64,000 bases of DNA, from positions 1-64,000 of the forward strand of contig NZ_JAAKZX010000024.1 of assembly GCF_011045025.1 (NCBI RefSeq), given 5' to 3'. The notes beneath the pieces are model-generated. The model was not told the origin of the DNA. It saw nothing but the letters and a program-made list of their open reading frames with translations, and searched no databases. Origin of the DNA: Streptomyces ureilyticus (GTDB lineage Bacteria > Actinomycetota > Actinomycetes > Streptomycetales > Streptomycetaceae). Shown here piece after piece: positions 41,898-51,669 of this stretch. The position numbers and the translations under genes are program-made. Every line of letters starts with the position of its first letter. Position 1 is the stretch's first letter.

Positions 41898-44309
41898 TCA
41901 GCCTTCCTCGCCCCAGACATACCGCCGCCCAGCAACCGCTTTGAACGTCGTCTCGCCGCCCGGCAACAGGTCACTGCGGACAGTGAGCCGCCGCGTCCGC
42001 GACGCGACCAGCGCGACGCGAGTCGCGCGCCCATCGACCCAGTCGATATCGACCGTGGCGCCGCCGCGGGCCCGCAGGCCGCGGACCGAGCCCTCCGGCC
42101 AGATGGCGGGCACTGCAGGCAGTACCTCAATCGCGTCGTACTGGCTCTGCAGCAGCATCTCGACCATCCCGGAGGTGGCCCCGAAGTTGCCGTCGATCTG
42201 GAACGGCGGATGGGTGTCCCAGAGGTTCGGCAGGGTCGAGAACTTGAGCTGTTCGCCGAGCATCTTGTGGGCGTGATCGCCGTCGCGCAGCCGCGCCCAA
42301 AAATTGATCTTCCAGGCCTTGGACCAGCCGGTGCCGCCGTCGCCGCGTGCCGTGAGCGACACCTTCGCGGCGTCGGCCCACTTGGTGCCGGGCTCGATCT
42401 GCCGCCCGGGGTGCAGGGCGTAGAGATGCGAGACATGCCGATGGTCGTCGTCCGGGTCGTCCAAGTCGGCCTTCCACTCCTGGAGTTGGCCCCAGGAGCC
42501 GATGCGCAGACCGGGGTCCAGCTCGGCCAGTGTCTTCTCGAGTGACCGGCGGAAGGCGGGCGAGTCGCCCAGGATCCCGGCCGCTTCAAGGGTGTTGCTC
42601 AGCAGGTCGTACACGATCTGCTGCGACATGGCGGCGCCGGCCGTGAAGTCGCCGTGCTCGGGCGAGTAGCTGGGCGTGACGACGAGCGTGCCGTCGCGCG
42701 GATCGGTGCGCAGATTGTCGAGCCAGAACTCGGCGGCCTCCTTCATCACCGGGTACGCGGTCCTGCGGAGGTAGTCCGTGGAGCCGCCGAACCGGTAGTG
42801 CTCGTACATCTGCCCTGTGAGCCACGCCGCCGCCTCGGGGAACCAGAAGGCGGTTGCCCAGTCGTGCACGCCGGTGAAGCCGTAGGGGTTGGTCTCGTTG
42901 TGCACGACCCAGCCGCGCGAGCCGAACATCTCCTTGGCGGTTCGGCGCCCGGGTGCGCGCAGGGATTCGACGAAGCGGTCGTACGGGGCCGTCGTCTCGG
43001 CGAGGTTCGCGGCCTCGGCGAGCCAGTAGTTCATCTGGATGTTGATGTTGGTGTGGTAGTCCGCCGACCACGGGGGCGAGGTGCTGTGGTTCCAGACGCC
43101 CTGGAGGTTGGCAGGCAGCGAGCCGGGGCGCGAGGAGGCGATGAGGAGGTAGCGGCCGTACTGGAAGTAGAGAGCTTCCAGGGCGCGGTCCGCGGTGCTC
43201 GCTCCGCCGGTGTAGTTCGCCAGAAGCCGGTTCGTGGGCACATCGGCGGGGACGCTCTGGCCGATGTCCAGGGTGACCCGGTCGTACAGGGCGCGATGGG
43301 CGCGGAGATGGCGGGCGAGCAATGACTGGTAGCGCTCGCCGGCGGCCTTGTCAGTGGTCCGGGTGACGGCGGCGTGCGGGTCCTTGCCGCGGTACTCGGG
43401 GTACGTGTCGGCGTAGTCCGTGCCCGCGGCCAGCACGAACCAGGCGCTGTCGGCCCCCGTCACGGTGATCGTGCCGTCGGCGTTCGAGGTGACGGTGCCG
43501 CCTTCGCTGCGTACCTGGACCTGGGTCTCGAAGCGCAGCCCGTTGTCCTTGAGCGCGCCGCGCACCGTGAGCCGCCCGTCCGCCGCGGTGGCCGTGAAGT
43601 CGCTGCGGGGAGAGGTGTAGCGGAGAGTGAAGGTGACCTTGCCGGGGCGGTCCGCGGTCAGCCGTCCCACGATCACGCCATCGGGGTAGGAGGCGAAGAA
43701 CTCCCTTTGGTAGCCGACCTGTTGGTGCGTGTAGCCGACCTTCGCGACGGCACTGGAGATGTCGAGTTCCCGGCGGTACGAGTCCGGCGGGGACGCGGGC
43801 GCGTCCGGGATGTCGAGGTACACGTCGCCGAAGGTCTGATAGGCGCCGTATCCGACGCGCGACTGCCCCAGCTCGTCGGCAACGCGCTCCGGGTCGAGTC
43901 TGGTTTTCGCGTCGAGCTCGTCCTGTACGGCGGTGATCGCGCCCGGCCGTGCCTCGCGCCAGTTGCCGTGGTCGTAGCCCTGGGCCGATCCCGGGCCGCC
44001 GGTCCACAGGGTCTTCTCGTTGAACTGAAGCCGCTCGGAGGTGAGCGTGCCGAATACCGTGGCACCCAGGGCGCCGTTGCCGATGGGCAGGGCCTCGCGT
44101 TCCCAGTCGGCGGCCGGTGAGGCGTACCACAGCACCATCGACTCCTCGCGCGATACATCGGAGGAATCGGCGGCGGCCACTCCACCGGTGACGAGGCCCC
44201 CGCCCAGAGCGAGACCGGCCGCTCCGCCAATTGTCGTCTTCAGCGTGGTTCTTCGGGATACATCATGTGACTCATGCGGCTCGTGCGGCCCGTGCAGCTC
44301 ATGCGACAT
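41898..44309 (-). CDS. Exported GH95-type alpha-L-fucosidase/glycosidase
   Basis: An 803-residue glycosidase. The N-terminus has a His/Glu-rich lead, then a twin-arginine signal (SRRTTLKTTIGGAAGLALGG). From residue about 60 it follows the GH95 plan: N-terminal beta domain (WYASPAADWEREALPIGNGALG, then FNEKTLWTGGP), helical barrel (NIQMNYWLAEAANLAETTAP, then HNETNPYGFTGVHDWATAFW) and C-terminal beta domain with DDDHRHVSHLYALHPG. GH95 enzymes cleave alpha-1,2-fucose or alpha-galactose residues by inversion. The gene is monocistronic; copy 2 of the dispersed repeat lies after its stop. Together with the GH30 gene it suggests use of plant or animal glycans. Confidence 0.92.
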   Translation of the reverse strand: MSHELHGPHEPHESHDVSRRTTLKTTIGGAAGLALGGGLVTGGVAAADSSDVSREESMVLWYASPAADWEREALPIGNGALGATVFGTLTSERLQFNEKTLWTGGPGSAQGYDHGNWREARPGAITAVQDELDAKTRLDPERVADELGQSRVGYGAYQTFGDVYLDIPDAPASPPDSYRRELDISSAVAKVGYTHQQVGYQREFFASYPDGVIVGRLTADRPGKVTFTLRYTSPRSDFTATAADGRLTVRGALKDNGLRFETQVQVRSEGGTVTSNADGTITVTGADSAWFVLAAGTDYADTYPEYRGKDPHAAVTRTTDKAAGERYQSLLARHLRAHRALYDRVTLDIGQSVPADVPTNRLLANYTGGASTADRALEALYFQYGRYLLIASSRPGSLPANLQGVWNHSTSPPWSADYHTNINIQMNYWLAEAANLAETTAPYDRFVESLRAPGRRTAKEMFGSRGWVVHNETNPYGFTGVHDWATAFWFPEAAAWLTGQMYEHYRFGGSTDYLRRTAYPVMKEAAEFWLDNLRTDPRDGTLVVTPSYSPEHGDFTAGAAMSQQIVYDLLSNTLEAAGILGDSPAFRRSLEKTLAELDPGLRIGSWGQLQEWKADLDDPDDDHRHVSHLYALHPGRQIEPGTKWADAAKVSLTARGDGGTGWSKAWKINFWARLRDGDHAHKMLGEQLKFSTLPNLWDTHPPFQIDGNFGATSGMVEMLLQSQYDAIEVLPAVPAIWPEGSVRGLRARGGATVDIDWVDGRATRVALVASRTRRLTVRSDLLPGGETTFKAVAGRRYVWGEEG

Positions 44310-44436
44310 GACTCAGGACGCTAAAGGTCCGATCACCGGGTGACAAGAGTCATGACGCAGCGTGCGGAATCCCGAACGAGTCCCGTAGAACAAGTCCCGT
44401 ATAAGCCCGTACAGGAGGGACAAGCGGGCCGTCGAT

Positions 44437-44934
44437 TCAGCCCTGCTGGAACAGCTCCGCGGGCAGCGGCTTCAGCAGCGCGTACAGATCGTCGGTGATG
44501 GGGCGGTCCCAGGCGGCGATGGTCACCAGGACGCCGTCACTGCGGTCGAACTGCACACAGGAGATACGCGCCTCGGAGAGCTTGAGGCGGCGCACGATCA
44601 GGAGGTTGTCGCCCTGCATCACCGGCGTGTCCTCGGCGCCGACGACGGTGACCTCCTCGTCGTTCTCCAGCGCCAGCAGTAGCTGAGCCACCTCGAACGG
44701 GATCTCGTCCTCGGCGACGTCCCGGGCCGGAGAGCCCTCCGGCAGGTTGCCGATGATCATCGCGGGCCCGCGGCCGCCGAAGAGGTCGTAGCGCAGGAAC
44801 ACACCCTGGCAGCTGCCGTCGGGGGCGGGCAGCAGGCCCGCGCCGAGATTGCCCGGCCAGTCCCCCGGGTCCATGGCCAGAACATCGAAGTCGGGCCCGG
44901 CGGGTGTGGCGCTGCGGCGGCGGAGGAAGGACAT
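44437..44934 (-). CDS. Conserved hypothetical protein, 165 aa
   Basis: A soluble acidic protein with no family I can name. It has alternating strand-rich segments (GDNLLIVRRLKLSEARISCV) and a Gly/Pro-rich front (DPGDWPGNLGAGLLPAPDG). There is no signal peptide or membrane segment. It sits upstream-facing to repeat copy 3, which separates it from the divergent LRR gene. Probably a Streptomyces-specific cytosolic protein. Confidence 0.6.
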   Translation of the reverse strand: MSFLRRRSATPAGPDFDVLAMDPGDWPGNLGAGLLPAPDGSCQGVFLRYDLFGGRGPAMIIGNLPEGSPARDVAEDEIPFEVAQLLLALENDEEVTVVGAEDTPVMQGDNLLIVRRLKLSEARISCVQFDRSDGVLVTIAAWDRPITDDLYALLKPLPAELFQQG

Positions 44935-45039
44935 GTCGCCATGGTACGTGCAAGTCGGGGCGCGACGACGCTCCGCTTGGGGGGCGGGGAGAGGCCAGAG
45001 GGCTCCGCCCTCGGCCCCTGAAACCGGTCGTTTCTCGGC

Positions 45040-45178
45040 TGCGGGCCGGATGTGGCCGGTCGCTCCCCCACTCTCGGCTGCTCCCTCAGTGCCTTAAGGG
45101 CCTGGGGGCCCCAGAGCGGGCGGACCCCCATCGCGGCGGAGCCGCACATGTCACAGCCTCGCGCCCCTGACGGGGCGT
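45040..45178 (-). repeat. Dispersed GC-hairpin intergenic repeat, copy 3 (reverse orientation)
   Basis: Read on the minus strand it gives CGCCCCTGACGGGGCG-type pairing, GAGGCTGTGACATGTGCGG, the GCGGCTCCGCCGC stem and GCCGAGAGTGGGGGAGCGACC. The middle hairpin is longer than in the other copies because of an extra GC-rich arm (GGGGCCCCCAGGCCCTTAAG). It lies between two divergent genes, so it cannot be a simple terminator of either; it is in both upstream regions. Confidence 0.82.
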
Positions 45179-45222
45179 ACCGCCGGCCAGCGGCAGCGAG
45201 ACTGAGTACAGTTGCCGTGGCC

Positions 45223-45948
45223 ATGATCAGACAGGGTGTATTCGACTACTGGCGCGGTGGGCTCGATCGCGTGCCCGACGAGGTGTGGGAGCATCCCGCG
45301 CCGGAGGTCCTGCTGCTGGCGGACAACGCGCTCACCGAGGTGCCCGCCCGCATCGGCACCCTCAGCACGCTGCACACGCTGGATCTCGGGCACAACCGCC
45401 TCACCGAGGTCCCCGAGGAGCTGGGTGACCTGACGGGCCTCACGCGCTTCCTCTACCTGCACGACAATCAACTCACCTCGCTCCCCGAGTCGTTGGGCCG
45501 TCTCACCCGGCTCGCCTACCTCAACGTCGGCGAGAACCGGCTCACAGCGCTGCCCGAGTCACTGGGATCGATGACGGGCCTGGCGGAGCTGCGCGCCCAG
45601 CACAACCTGCTCACCGAACTGCCCGCCTCAGTCGGCGAGTTGGCCTCGCTGCGCGAGCTGTGGCTGCGCGGCAATCAGTTCACGGCGCTTCCCGACTCCG
45701 TACGCGATCTGCGGGAACTGCGTGAACTCGAGCTGCGCGAGAACGAGTTCGCGGCAGTGCCCGAGGTGCTGCGCGCGCTGCCCTTGCTGCGGCGGCTCGA
45801 CCTGCGGGCCAACCGGCTCGGCGAACTGCCGTCCTGGGTCGCACAGTTGCCGTCGCTGGAGAAGCTGGATCTGCGGTGGAACGACGTCGAGGTCCCGGCC
45901 GGAGTGCGGCGGGACCTCGAAGCACGCGGGTGCGTGGTGCTGCGGTGA
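45223..45948 (+). CDS. Cytoplasmic leucine-rich repeat protein
   Basis: A 241-residue protein that is nearly all leucine-rich repeats: about eight units of 23 residues with the pattern LxxLxLxxNxLTxLPxxLGxL (for example FLYLHDNQLTSLPESLG and YLNVGENRLTALPESLG). The 25-residue front (MIRQGVFDYWRGGLDRVPDE) caps the array. No signal peptide or membrane anchor, so a cytosolic protein-binding solenoid; partner unknown. ATG 45223 is chosen as it removes an upstream extension that would be encoded by repeat copy 3. It converges on the universal stress gene with a 6-base gap. Confidence 0.9.
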   Translation: MIRQGVFDYWRGGLDRVPDEVWEHPAPEVLLLADNALTEVPARIGTLSTLHTLDLGHNRLTEVPEELGDLTGLTRFLYLHDNQLTSLPESLGRLTRLAYLNVGENRLTALPESLGSMTGLAELRAQHNLLTELPASVGELASLRELWLRGNQFTALPDSVRDLRELRELELRENEFAAVPEVLRALPLLRRLDLRANRLGELPSWVAQLPSLEKLDLRWNDVEVPAGVRRDLEARGCVVLR

Positions 45949-45954
45949 GGCGGC

Positions 45955-46872
45955 TCAGCTCTCCTCGCCGGTCGGCTCGCCGCCCGGCGGCACCACCGCC
46001 ACCGGGCTCGCCGCGTGCAGCAGGACCGCCTGTGTGACCGAGCCGATCATGCGGATGGGTGCCAGCAGGCGTCGGCGGTGGCGGCCCACCACCACGAGGT
46101 CGGCGTCCTGGGAGGCCGCGACCAGGTGTCCGGCGGCGTCGCCCGGGGGCACCTGTACCTCGACGCGGACGTCGGGGTGGCGCTCGCGATGCGGGCCCAC
46201 GAAGCCGTCGGCCAGTGTTCGAGTGCTGGTCTCGATGGCCTCCTGGTCGACGGTCGACGTCGTGATGAAGTCGCCGGGGACGGCCCACATCTGGAGCGGC
46301 CACGCGTAGGCCGCGACCACCTGCACGCGGGCCGCGCGGCGGGCGGCCTCGGCGAACGCGAAGGCGAGGCTCGCCTCGTCGGGGCCGTCGACGTGCAGAC
46401 CGACCACCACGCGCGGGCCCGGTTCGGCGGGACCGTTCGCGTCCACCTGGCGTCCGGGCCGGGGCACCACGACGACGGGGCACTCCGCGTCACGCGCGGC
46501 GGCCATGCTGTTCGAGCCGAGGAGCAGACTGGCGAAGCCGCCGCGGCCACGCGAGCCGAGCACCAACAGCTGGGCGGCGGAGCCCAGTTCGGGGAGTACC
46601 GCCGCGGGGGCGCCCTCCAGTACGGCGTACTCCGTCGCCGGCCGCTCGGCCCGGCTCTCCAGGCGGGTGCGTACCTGTTGCAGGACCGGGTCCTCGTCCG
46701 GCTCCGGCGGAGAGGCGGGCAGGACCTCGGGCGTGGCCCAGGGCGCGTACTGCCGCACATGGACGACGCACAACGGCGCCCCGCGCATCCGGGCGGCGTC
46801 GAACGCCCACTCCAGAGCGCGCAGACTGTCGTCCGAACCGTCGACCGCCGCGATGACGGGCAGGGTGCTCAT
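45955..46872 (-). CDS. Tandem universal stress protein (UspA family)
   Basis: A 305-residue protein with two Usp domains. Domain 1 (1-140) keeps the ATP-binding signature LGSRGRGGFASLLLGSNS and VVVVP; domain 2 (150-300) has VVVGRHRRRLLAPIRMIGSV, a weaker version. Tandem ATP-binding Usp proteins are frequent in actinobacteria, where they are stress- and dormancy-linked. Start ATG with GAGG nearby. Upstream (46873-46997) is a noncoding gap, then the DUF397 gene on the same strand. Confidence 0.92.
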   Translation of the reverse strand: MSTLPVIAAVDGSDDSLRALEWAFDAARMRGAPLCVVHVRQYAPWATPEVLPASPPEPDEDPVLQQVRTRLESRAERPATEYAVLEGAPAAVLPELGSAAQLLVLGSRGRGGFASLLLGSNSMAAARDAECPVVVVPRPGRQVDANGPAEPGPRVVVGLHVDGPDEASLAFAFAEAARRAARVQVVAAYAWPLQMWAVPGDFITTSTVDQEAIETSTRTLADGFVGPHRERHPDVRVEVQVPPGDAAGHLVAASQDADLVVVGRHRRRLLAPIRMIGSVTQAVLLHAASPVAVVPPGGEPTGEES

Positions 46873-46997
46873 GGGATCCTCGCCTCCGGAACAACGCCTT
46901 CTGTTCTCCGGAGCCAGCCTCGCTCAGGCGTGGCCCCGGAACAGGAGAGAAGACCGCGTGTCCGGGAAAGAGGAGGAAAACCCCCCTCTGCCGTGCG

Positions 46998-47240
46998 TCA
47001 GGTGAGGTCGAACTCCCCCTCCCGTGCCCCCGACACGAACGCGCCCCACTCCGCGGGCGTGAAGATCAGGGAAGGGCTTTCGGGGCGGCCACTGTTGCGC
47101 ATTGCGATGAAGCCCTCGACAAAGGCGATCTGGACATCCCCCAGCCCACGGCTGCTGGAGCGCCAGTCGGCATTGCTGAGGTCAAGCTCGGGCTTGTCCC
47201 AGCCTGCAAGCGGATGATGCTGGATGGTGCTCTCGGCCAC
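46998..47240 (-). CDS. DUF397 protein
   Basis: An 80-residue protein of the DUF397 family: LDLSNADWRSSSRGLGDVQIAFVEGFIAMRNSG and FTPAEWGAFVSGAREGEFD are the two conserved blocks. DUF397 genes are usually paired with an XRE-family regulator (the WhiJ/BldB-linked systems of Streptomyces). Here no such partner is adjacent, so it is a solitary copy. GTG start with GGAGG seven to nine bases upstream. Confidence 0.88.
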   Translation of the reverse strand: MAESTIQHHPLAGWDKPELDLSNADWRSSSRGLGDVQIAFVEGFIAMRNSGRPESPSLIFTPAEWGAFVSGAREGEFDLT

Positions 47241-47322
47241 GTCCGTGCTCCTCCCGGTTCGTCGTCCGCGGCCAGCCTAGCGATCGGGTCCCGCCAGGCA
47301 CAGGCCACGTGAGGGCCACAGT

Positions 47323-48485
<1,163 letters not shown>

Positions 48486-48489
<4 letters not shown>

Positions 48490-49532
48490 CGGGCCTCCCC
48501 TTCGAGTACGGCTACCAGGTTCTGCTGCAGACAGGGTCCTGAGGTGGCGTGTGCGAGCGCGCGCTCGGACTCGCCGCGGTGGATACGGGCGGCGGCCTCG
48601 CCGATGCGGATGAGGCCGGCGGCCATGATCGGGTTGGTGGCGAGCGCTCCCCCGGAGGGGTTGACCGCCACGTCCCCGCCCAGCCGTAGCGCCTTGCGCA
48701 GGACCACCTCCTGGGAGGTGAAGGGCGCGTGCAACTCGGCGGTGTCGACCGGCCGTTCGAAGGCACCCGCCTTCTCGGCAGCGAGCCGCGTGGACGGCGA
48801 GTCGGTCAGATCGCGCACGCCGAGACCGTGCGCCTCGATGCGGTGATCGATCCCCCGGATCCAGGCGGGCCGCTCGCACAGCTCACGGGCCCGCTCCCCC
48901 GCCGCGAGAATCACGGCCGCCGCCCCGTCGCCGATGGGCGGGCAGTCGCCGGTACGGAGCGGACGTACGACGTACTCCCCCTGCGGCACCGAACCCCTCA
49001 GCTGGGCATGGGAGTTGACGCGCGCGTCTTCGCGGCTGCGGGCGGCGACCCCGGCGAGCGCGGGCTCGTCCGCCTCTCCCGCGTCGATGAGCGCCTGCGC
49101 CTGAAGGGCGGCCAGCGCTACGGAGTCCGGCCACAGGGGCGCCACGTAGTACGGATCGAGCTGCCGGGTCAGCACATCCCGGACGGAGCCGGGCGAGGAC
49201 TTTCCGTACGAGTACACGAGCGCCGTGTCGGCGTCCCCGGTAAGCAGCTTCGTCCAGGCCTCGTACAGCGCCCACGCCCCGTCCATCTCCACATGCGACT
49301 CGGAGATCGGCGGCCAGGCGCCGACCCCGTCCAGCGCCATGGTGAAGGAGAAGGCGCGGCCCGCGAGATAGTCCGTGGAGCCGGAGCAGGTGAAGCCGAT
49401 GTCGCTGGTCTTCATGCCGGTCCGGTCGAGAACGTCGTGCAGGACCGGCATGAGCATCTCCACCTCGGAGAACTCGTCGCTGGTGCGCCGGTGATCGGTC
49501 TGCCCGAAGGCGACCACGGCTATCTCACGCAT
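48486..49532 (-). CDS. Second Cys-less thiolase-fold protein (Ltp type)
   Basis: A 348-residue thiolase-like protein (IAVVAFGQTDHRRTSDEFSE, then GTMxx-free core ESHVEMDGAWALYEAWTKLL, then VNPSGGALATNPIMAAGLIR, then HATSGPCLQQN). Neither a nucleophilic Cys at the usual place nor the HPxGATG histidine is present. The likely partner is the other thiolase-fold protein plus the DUF35 protein, as with ltp3, ltp4 and Rv3521 in mycobacteria. Start ATG shares its A with the DUF35 stop (TGATG). Confidence 0.86.
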
Positions 49533-50476
49533 CACACCAGCTCCTTGTACGTCTCGTAGTCCGCGTCGGGCTCGCCGGTCGGCCGGTAGTGGTCGGGGTA
49601 ACGGCCGCCGTCCGTCCACACCGGCTCGACGCGCAGCCCCATGCGCACCTGGTCGTAGGGGATGCCGCCGATCCGGCCGTGCAGGGCGAGGTCGGCGCCG
49701 TCAAGCGCGATGTGCCCGTAGACATACGGGACTTCGATATCCAGGTTCTTCGCCTTGATGTTGACGATGCAGTACGTGGTGACGGTGCCGCCCGGCCCCA
49801 CCTCGACCTCTTCCACCGTGGCCACGCCACAGGTCGGGCACGCACCCCTCGGCGGGACGTACACCTTGCGGCAGGACGGGCAGCGTTCGCCGACGATCCG
49901 CCGGTCGGAGAGCGCGTTGATGTAGCCGGACTGGGCGCGGCCGGGCGAATAGGTGTAGTCGAGGCGGGCGGGGGCGACGATGCCGGTCACCATGTCCTCG
50001 AACTGCCCGTCATGGCCTGCGAGTTCAGGCGTCTCGAGGTTGTCGTACGGCTCGAAGCAGGCGATGTCCGTGATGGCGCCGGAGCGTTCCTCTGCCCACC
50101 GGATACGGACGCGCATACCGGTGTAGACGGCGTCGGGGCCGGAGGCATCCAGGGCGTGCAGGAAGGAGGTGTCGGCGCCGTCGAGTTTCACCATGACCCA
50201 TGCGAAGGGGGTGTCCAGGGGCTGGCCGCGGCGGGGGGCGTGGTTCCAGGCCCAGGTGGTGACGGTGCCGGTAGGGGCCACCTCGACGAGGTTCCGGATC
50301 TCCTCGGAGGTGACGGGGTCGTACTCGACGGGCGGGACGAGGGTCCGGCCGTCGCCGGTCTTCACTCCGAGGACGACGCGTTCGCGCAGGCCGGTGAGGA
50401 AGGCGCTCTGGACGGGGCCGAGGGAACGGGTGAAGGGGAACTCGACGACGAGGGGGGCTTTGAGCACTTCGGGCAC
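49532..50476 (-). CDS. Zinc-ribbon/OB-fold DUF35 protein, partner of the thiolase-fold pair
   Basis: A 314-residue protein with two DUF35-like OB-folds: an N-terminal one (residues about 60-150, without ribbon) and a C-terminal one preceded by a zinc ribbon (ERCPSCRKVYVPPRGACPTC, four Cys). DUF35 proteins dock on thiolase-fold enzymes and act as acyl-CoA-handling subunits (ChsH2 DUF35 with Ltp2). The GTG at 50476 has GAGGAG upstream; the longer upstream reading crosses repeat copy 4 and is rejected. First gene of the coupled run DUF35, thiolase-like 2, thiolase-like 1. Confidence 0.88.
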   Translation of the reverse strand: MPEVLKAPLVVEFPFTRSLGPVQSAFLTGLRERVVLGVKTGDGRTLVPPVEYDPVTSEEIRNLVEVAPTGTVTTWAWNHAPRRGQPLDTPFAWVMVKLDGADTSFLHALDASGPDAVYTGMRVRIRWAEERSGAITDIACFEPYDNLETPELAGHDGQFEDMVTGIVAPARLDYTYSPGRAQSGYINALSDRRIVGERCPSCRKVYVPPRGACPTCGVATVEEVEVGPGGTVTTYCIVNIKAKNLDIEVPYVYGHIALDGADLALHGRIGGIPYDQVRMGLRVEPVWTDGGRYPDHYRPTGEPDADYETYKELV

Positions 50477-50525
50477 GGGGTCTCCTCGGGGGAACGGGGG
50501 GTGCTGTGAAACGTGGGGTGCGACC

Positions 50526-50603
50526 AGTGCCCCTTTAGGGGCGGGGCTGTATCGATATGCGGCTCCGCCGCGTGGGCACGACCAGCCACAACGGACCCGC
50601 AGC
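50526..50603 (+). repeat. Dispersed GC-hairpin intergenic repeat, copy 4 (short form)
   Basis: CAGTGCCCCTTTAGGGGCGGGGCTGT... then GCGGCTCCGCCGC and CGACCAGCCACAACGGACCC. It lacks the CTCGAG-type hairpin found in copies 1 and 2. It sits between the enoyl-CoA hydratase and DUF35 genes, both on the minus strand. Confidence 0.8.
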
Positions 50604-50654
50604 GTCGAACCGGCCTTCCAGCGCAGCTGGTCGCGGGAGCAGCTCCGAGAGGAG

Positions 50655-51455
50655 CTACTCCCGTCGATAAACCGGCTGCCGTTTCTCGGCAAAAGCGCGC
50701 GAGCCCTCCTTCGCATCAGCCGTATCGAAGATCGGCCACCCCCGCTTCAGCTCGGCAGCCAGCCCATCGACCTCGGTCATCTCGGCGGTCTCGTACACGG
50801 ACGCCTTGACGGCCTCGACGGCCAACGGCCCACACGCGTTGATCTGCTCGGCGATGGCAAGGGCCTTATCCAGGGCCGTCCCGTCGGGGACGACATGCCC
50901 GATCAGGCCGATGTCGGCGGCCTCCCGTGCGGAGTACGGCCGCCCGGTGAGCAGCATTTCCAGCGCATGCGTCCGCGGAATCTGCCGCTGGAGCCGCACC
51001 GTCGAGCCACCGATCGGAAACAGCCCACGCTTCACCTCGAAGAGACCGAACGTGGCGGACTCCCCCGCGACCCGGATGTCCGTCCCCTGAAGCATCTCCG
51101 TACCGCCGGCCACACAGTGGCCCTCAACCGCGGCGATCACCGGCTTACGCGGCCGGTGATGGCGAAGCATCGCCTTCCAGTGCAGATCGGGGTCGGCCTT
51201 GAGCCGGTCGCGGTACTGCTGCCCGTCCATGCCCTTGCCGGCCAGGGCCTTGAGATCCATGCCCGCGCAGAACGCGCCGCCCGCGCCGGTGAACACGATC
51301 GAGCGGATCGCGTCGTCCTCGTCGGCCTCGACCCAACCGTCGTACAGACCGACCAGCATCGGCAACGAGAGGGCGTTCTTGGCCTCGGGCCTGTTGAGCG
51401 TGAGTACCAGTGTGGCGCCTTCGCGCTGCACAGTGAGGTGTTCCGTCCCACCCAT
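50655..51455 (-). CDS. Enoyl-CoA hydratase/isomerase (crotonase), EchA19-like context
   Basis: A 266-residue crotonase. The oxyanion segments are GAGGAFCAGMDLKAL (58-72) and GHCVAGGTEML (112-122), and the catalytic Glu candidates are Glu120 and the one in LFEVKRGLFPIGG. The lysine/arginine-rich C-terminal helix (AFAEKRQPVYRRE) is normal. ATG 51455 fits the family length and is preferred over an upstream reading. It is divergent from the acyl-CoA synthetase with a 214-base gap, the same geometry as echA19 and fadD19 in M. tuberculosis, which act on C24-branched sterol side chains. Confidence 0.9.
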   Translation of the reverse strand: MGGTEHLTVQREGATLVLTLNRPEAKNALSLPMLVGLYDGWVEADEDDAIRSIVFTGAGGAFCAGMDLKALAGKGMDGQQYRDRLKADPDLHWKAMLRHHRPRKPVIAAVEGHCVAGGTEMLQGTDIRVAGESATFGLFEVKRGLFPIGGSTVRLQRQIPRTHALEMLLTGRPYSAREAADIGLIGHVVPDGTALDKALAIAEQINACGPLAVEAVKASVYETAEMTEVDGLAAELKRGWPIFDTADAKEGSRAFAEKRQPVYRRE

Positions 51456-51669
51456 GGCGGTCCTCCTGTCTCGGGACGAGAACAGGTTGCAGTAGGTGCC
51501 GGGGCAGTTCAAGGGTTTTCTGACACGCAGTCAGATTTCTTCTGCGCGGGCCCTTCACAGTTGGGGCGGGCTTTGCTCTGATGACCGTCGAACCGAAGGA
51601 CGCGCGCATCTCTTAGTCGTCCAGTCGCTGAGTCGTCTTATCGATCGTTTGCCGGGGTCAGGAGGAGCG

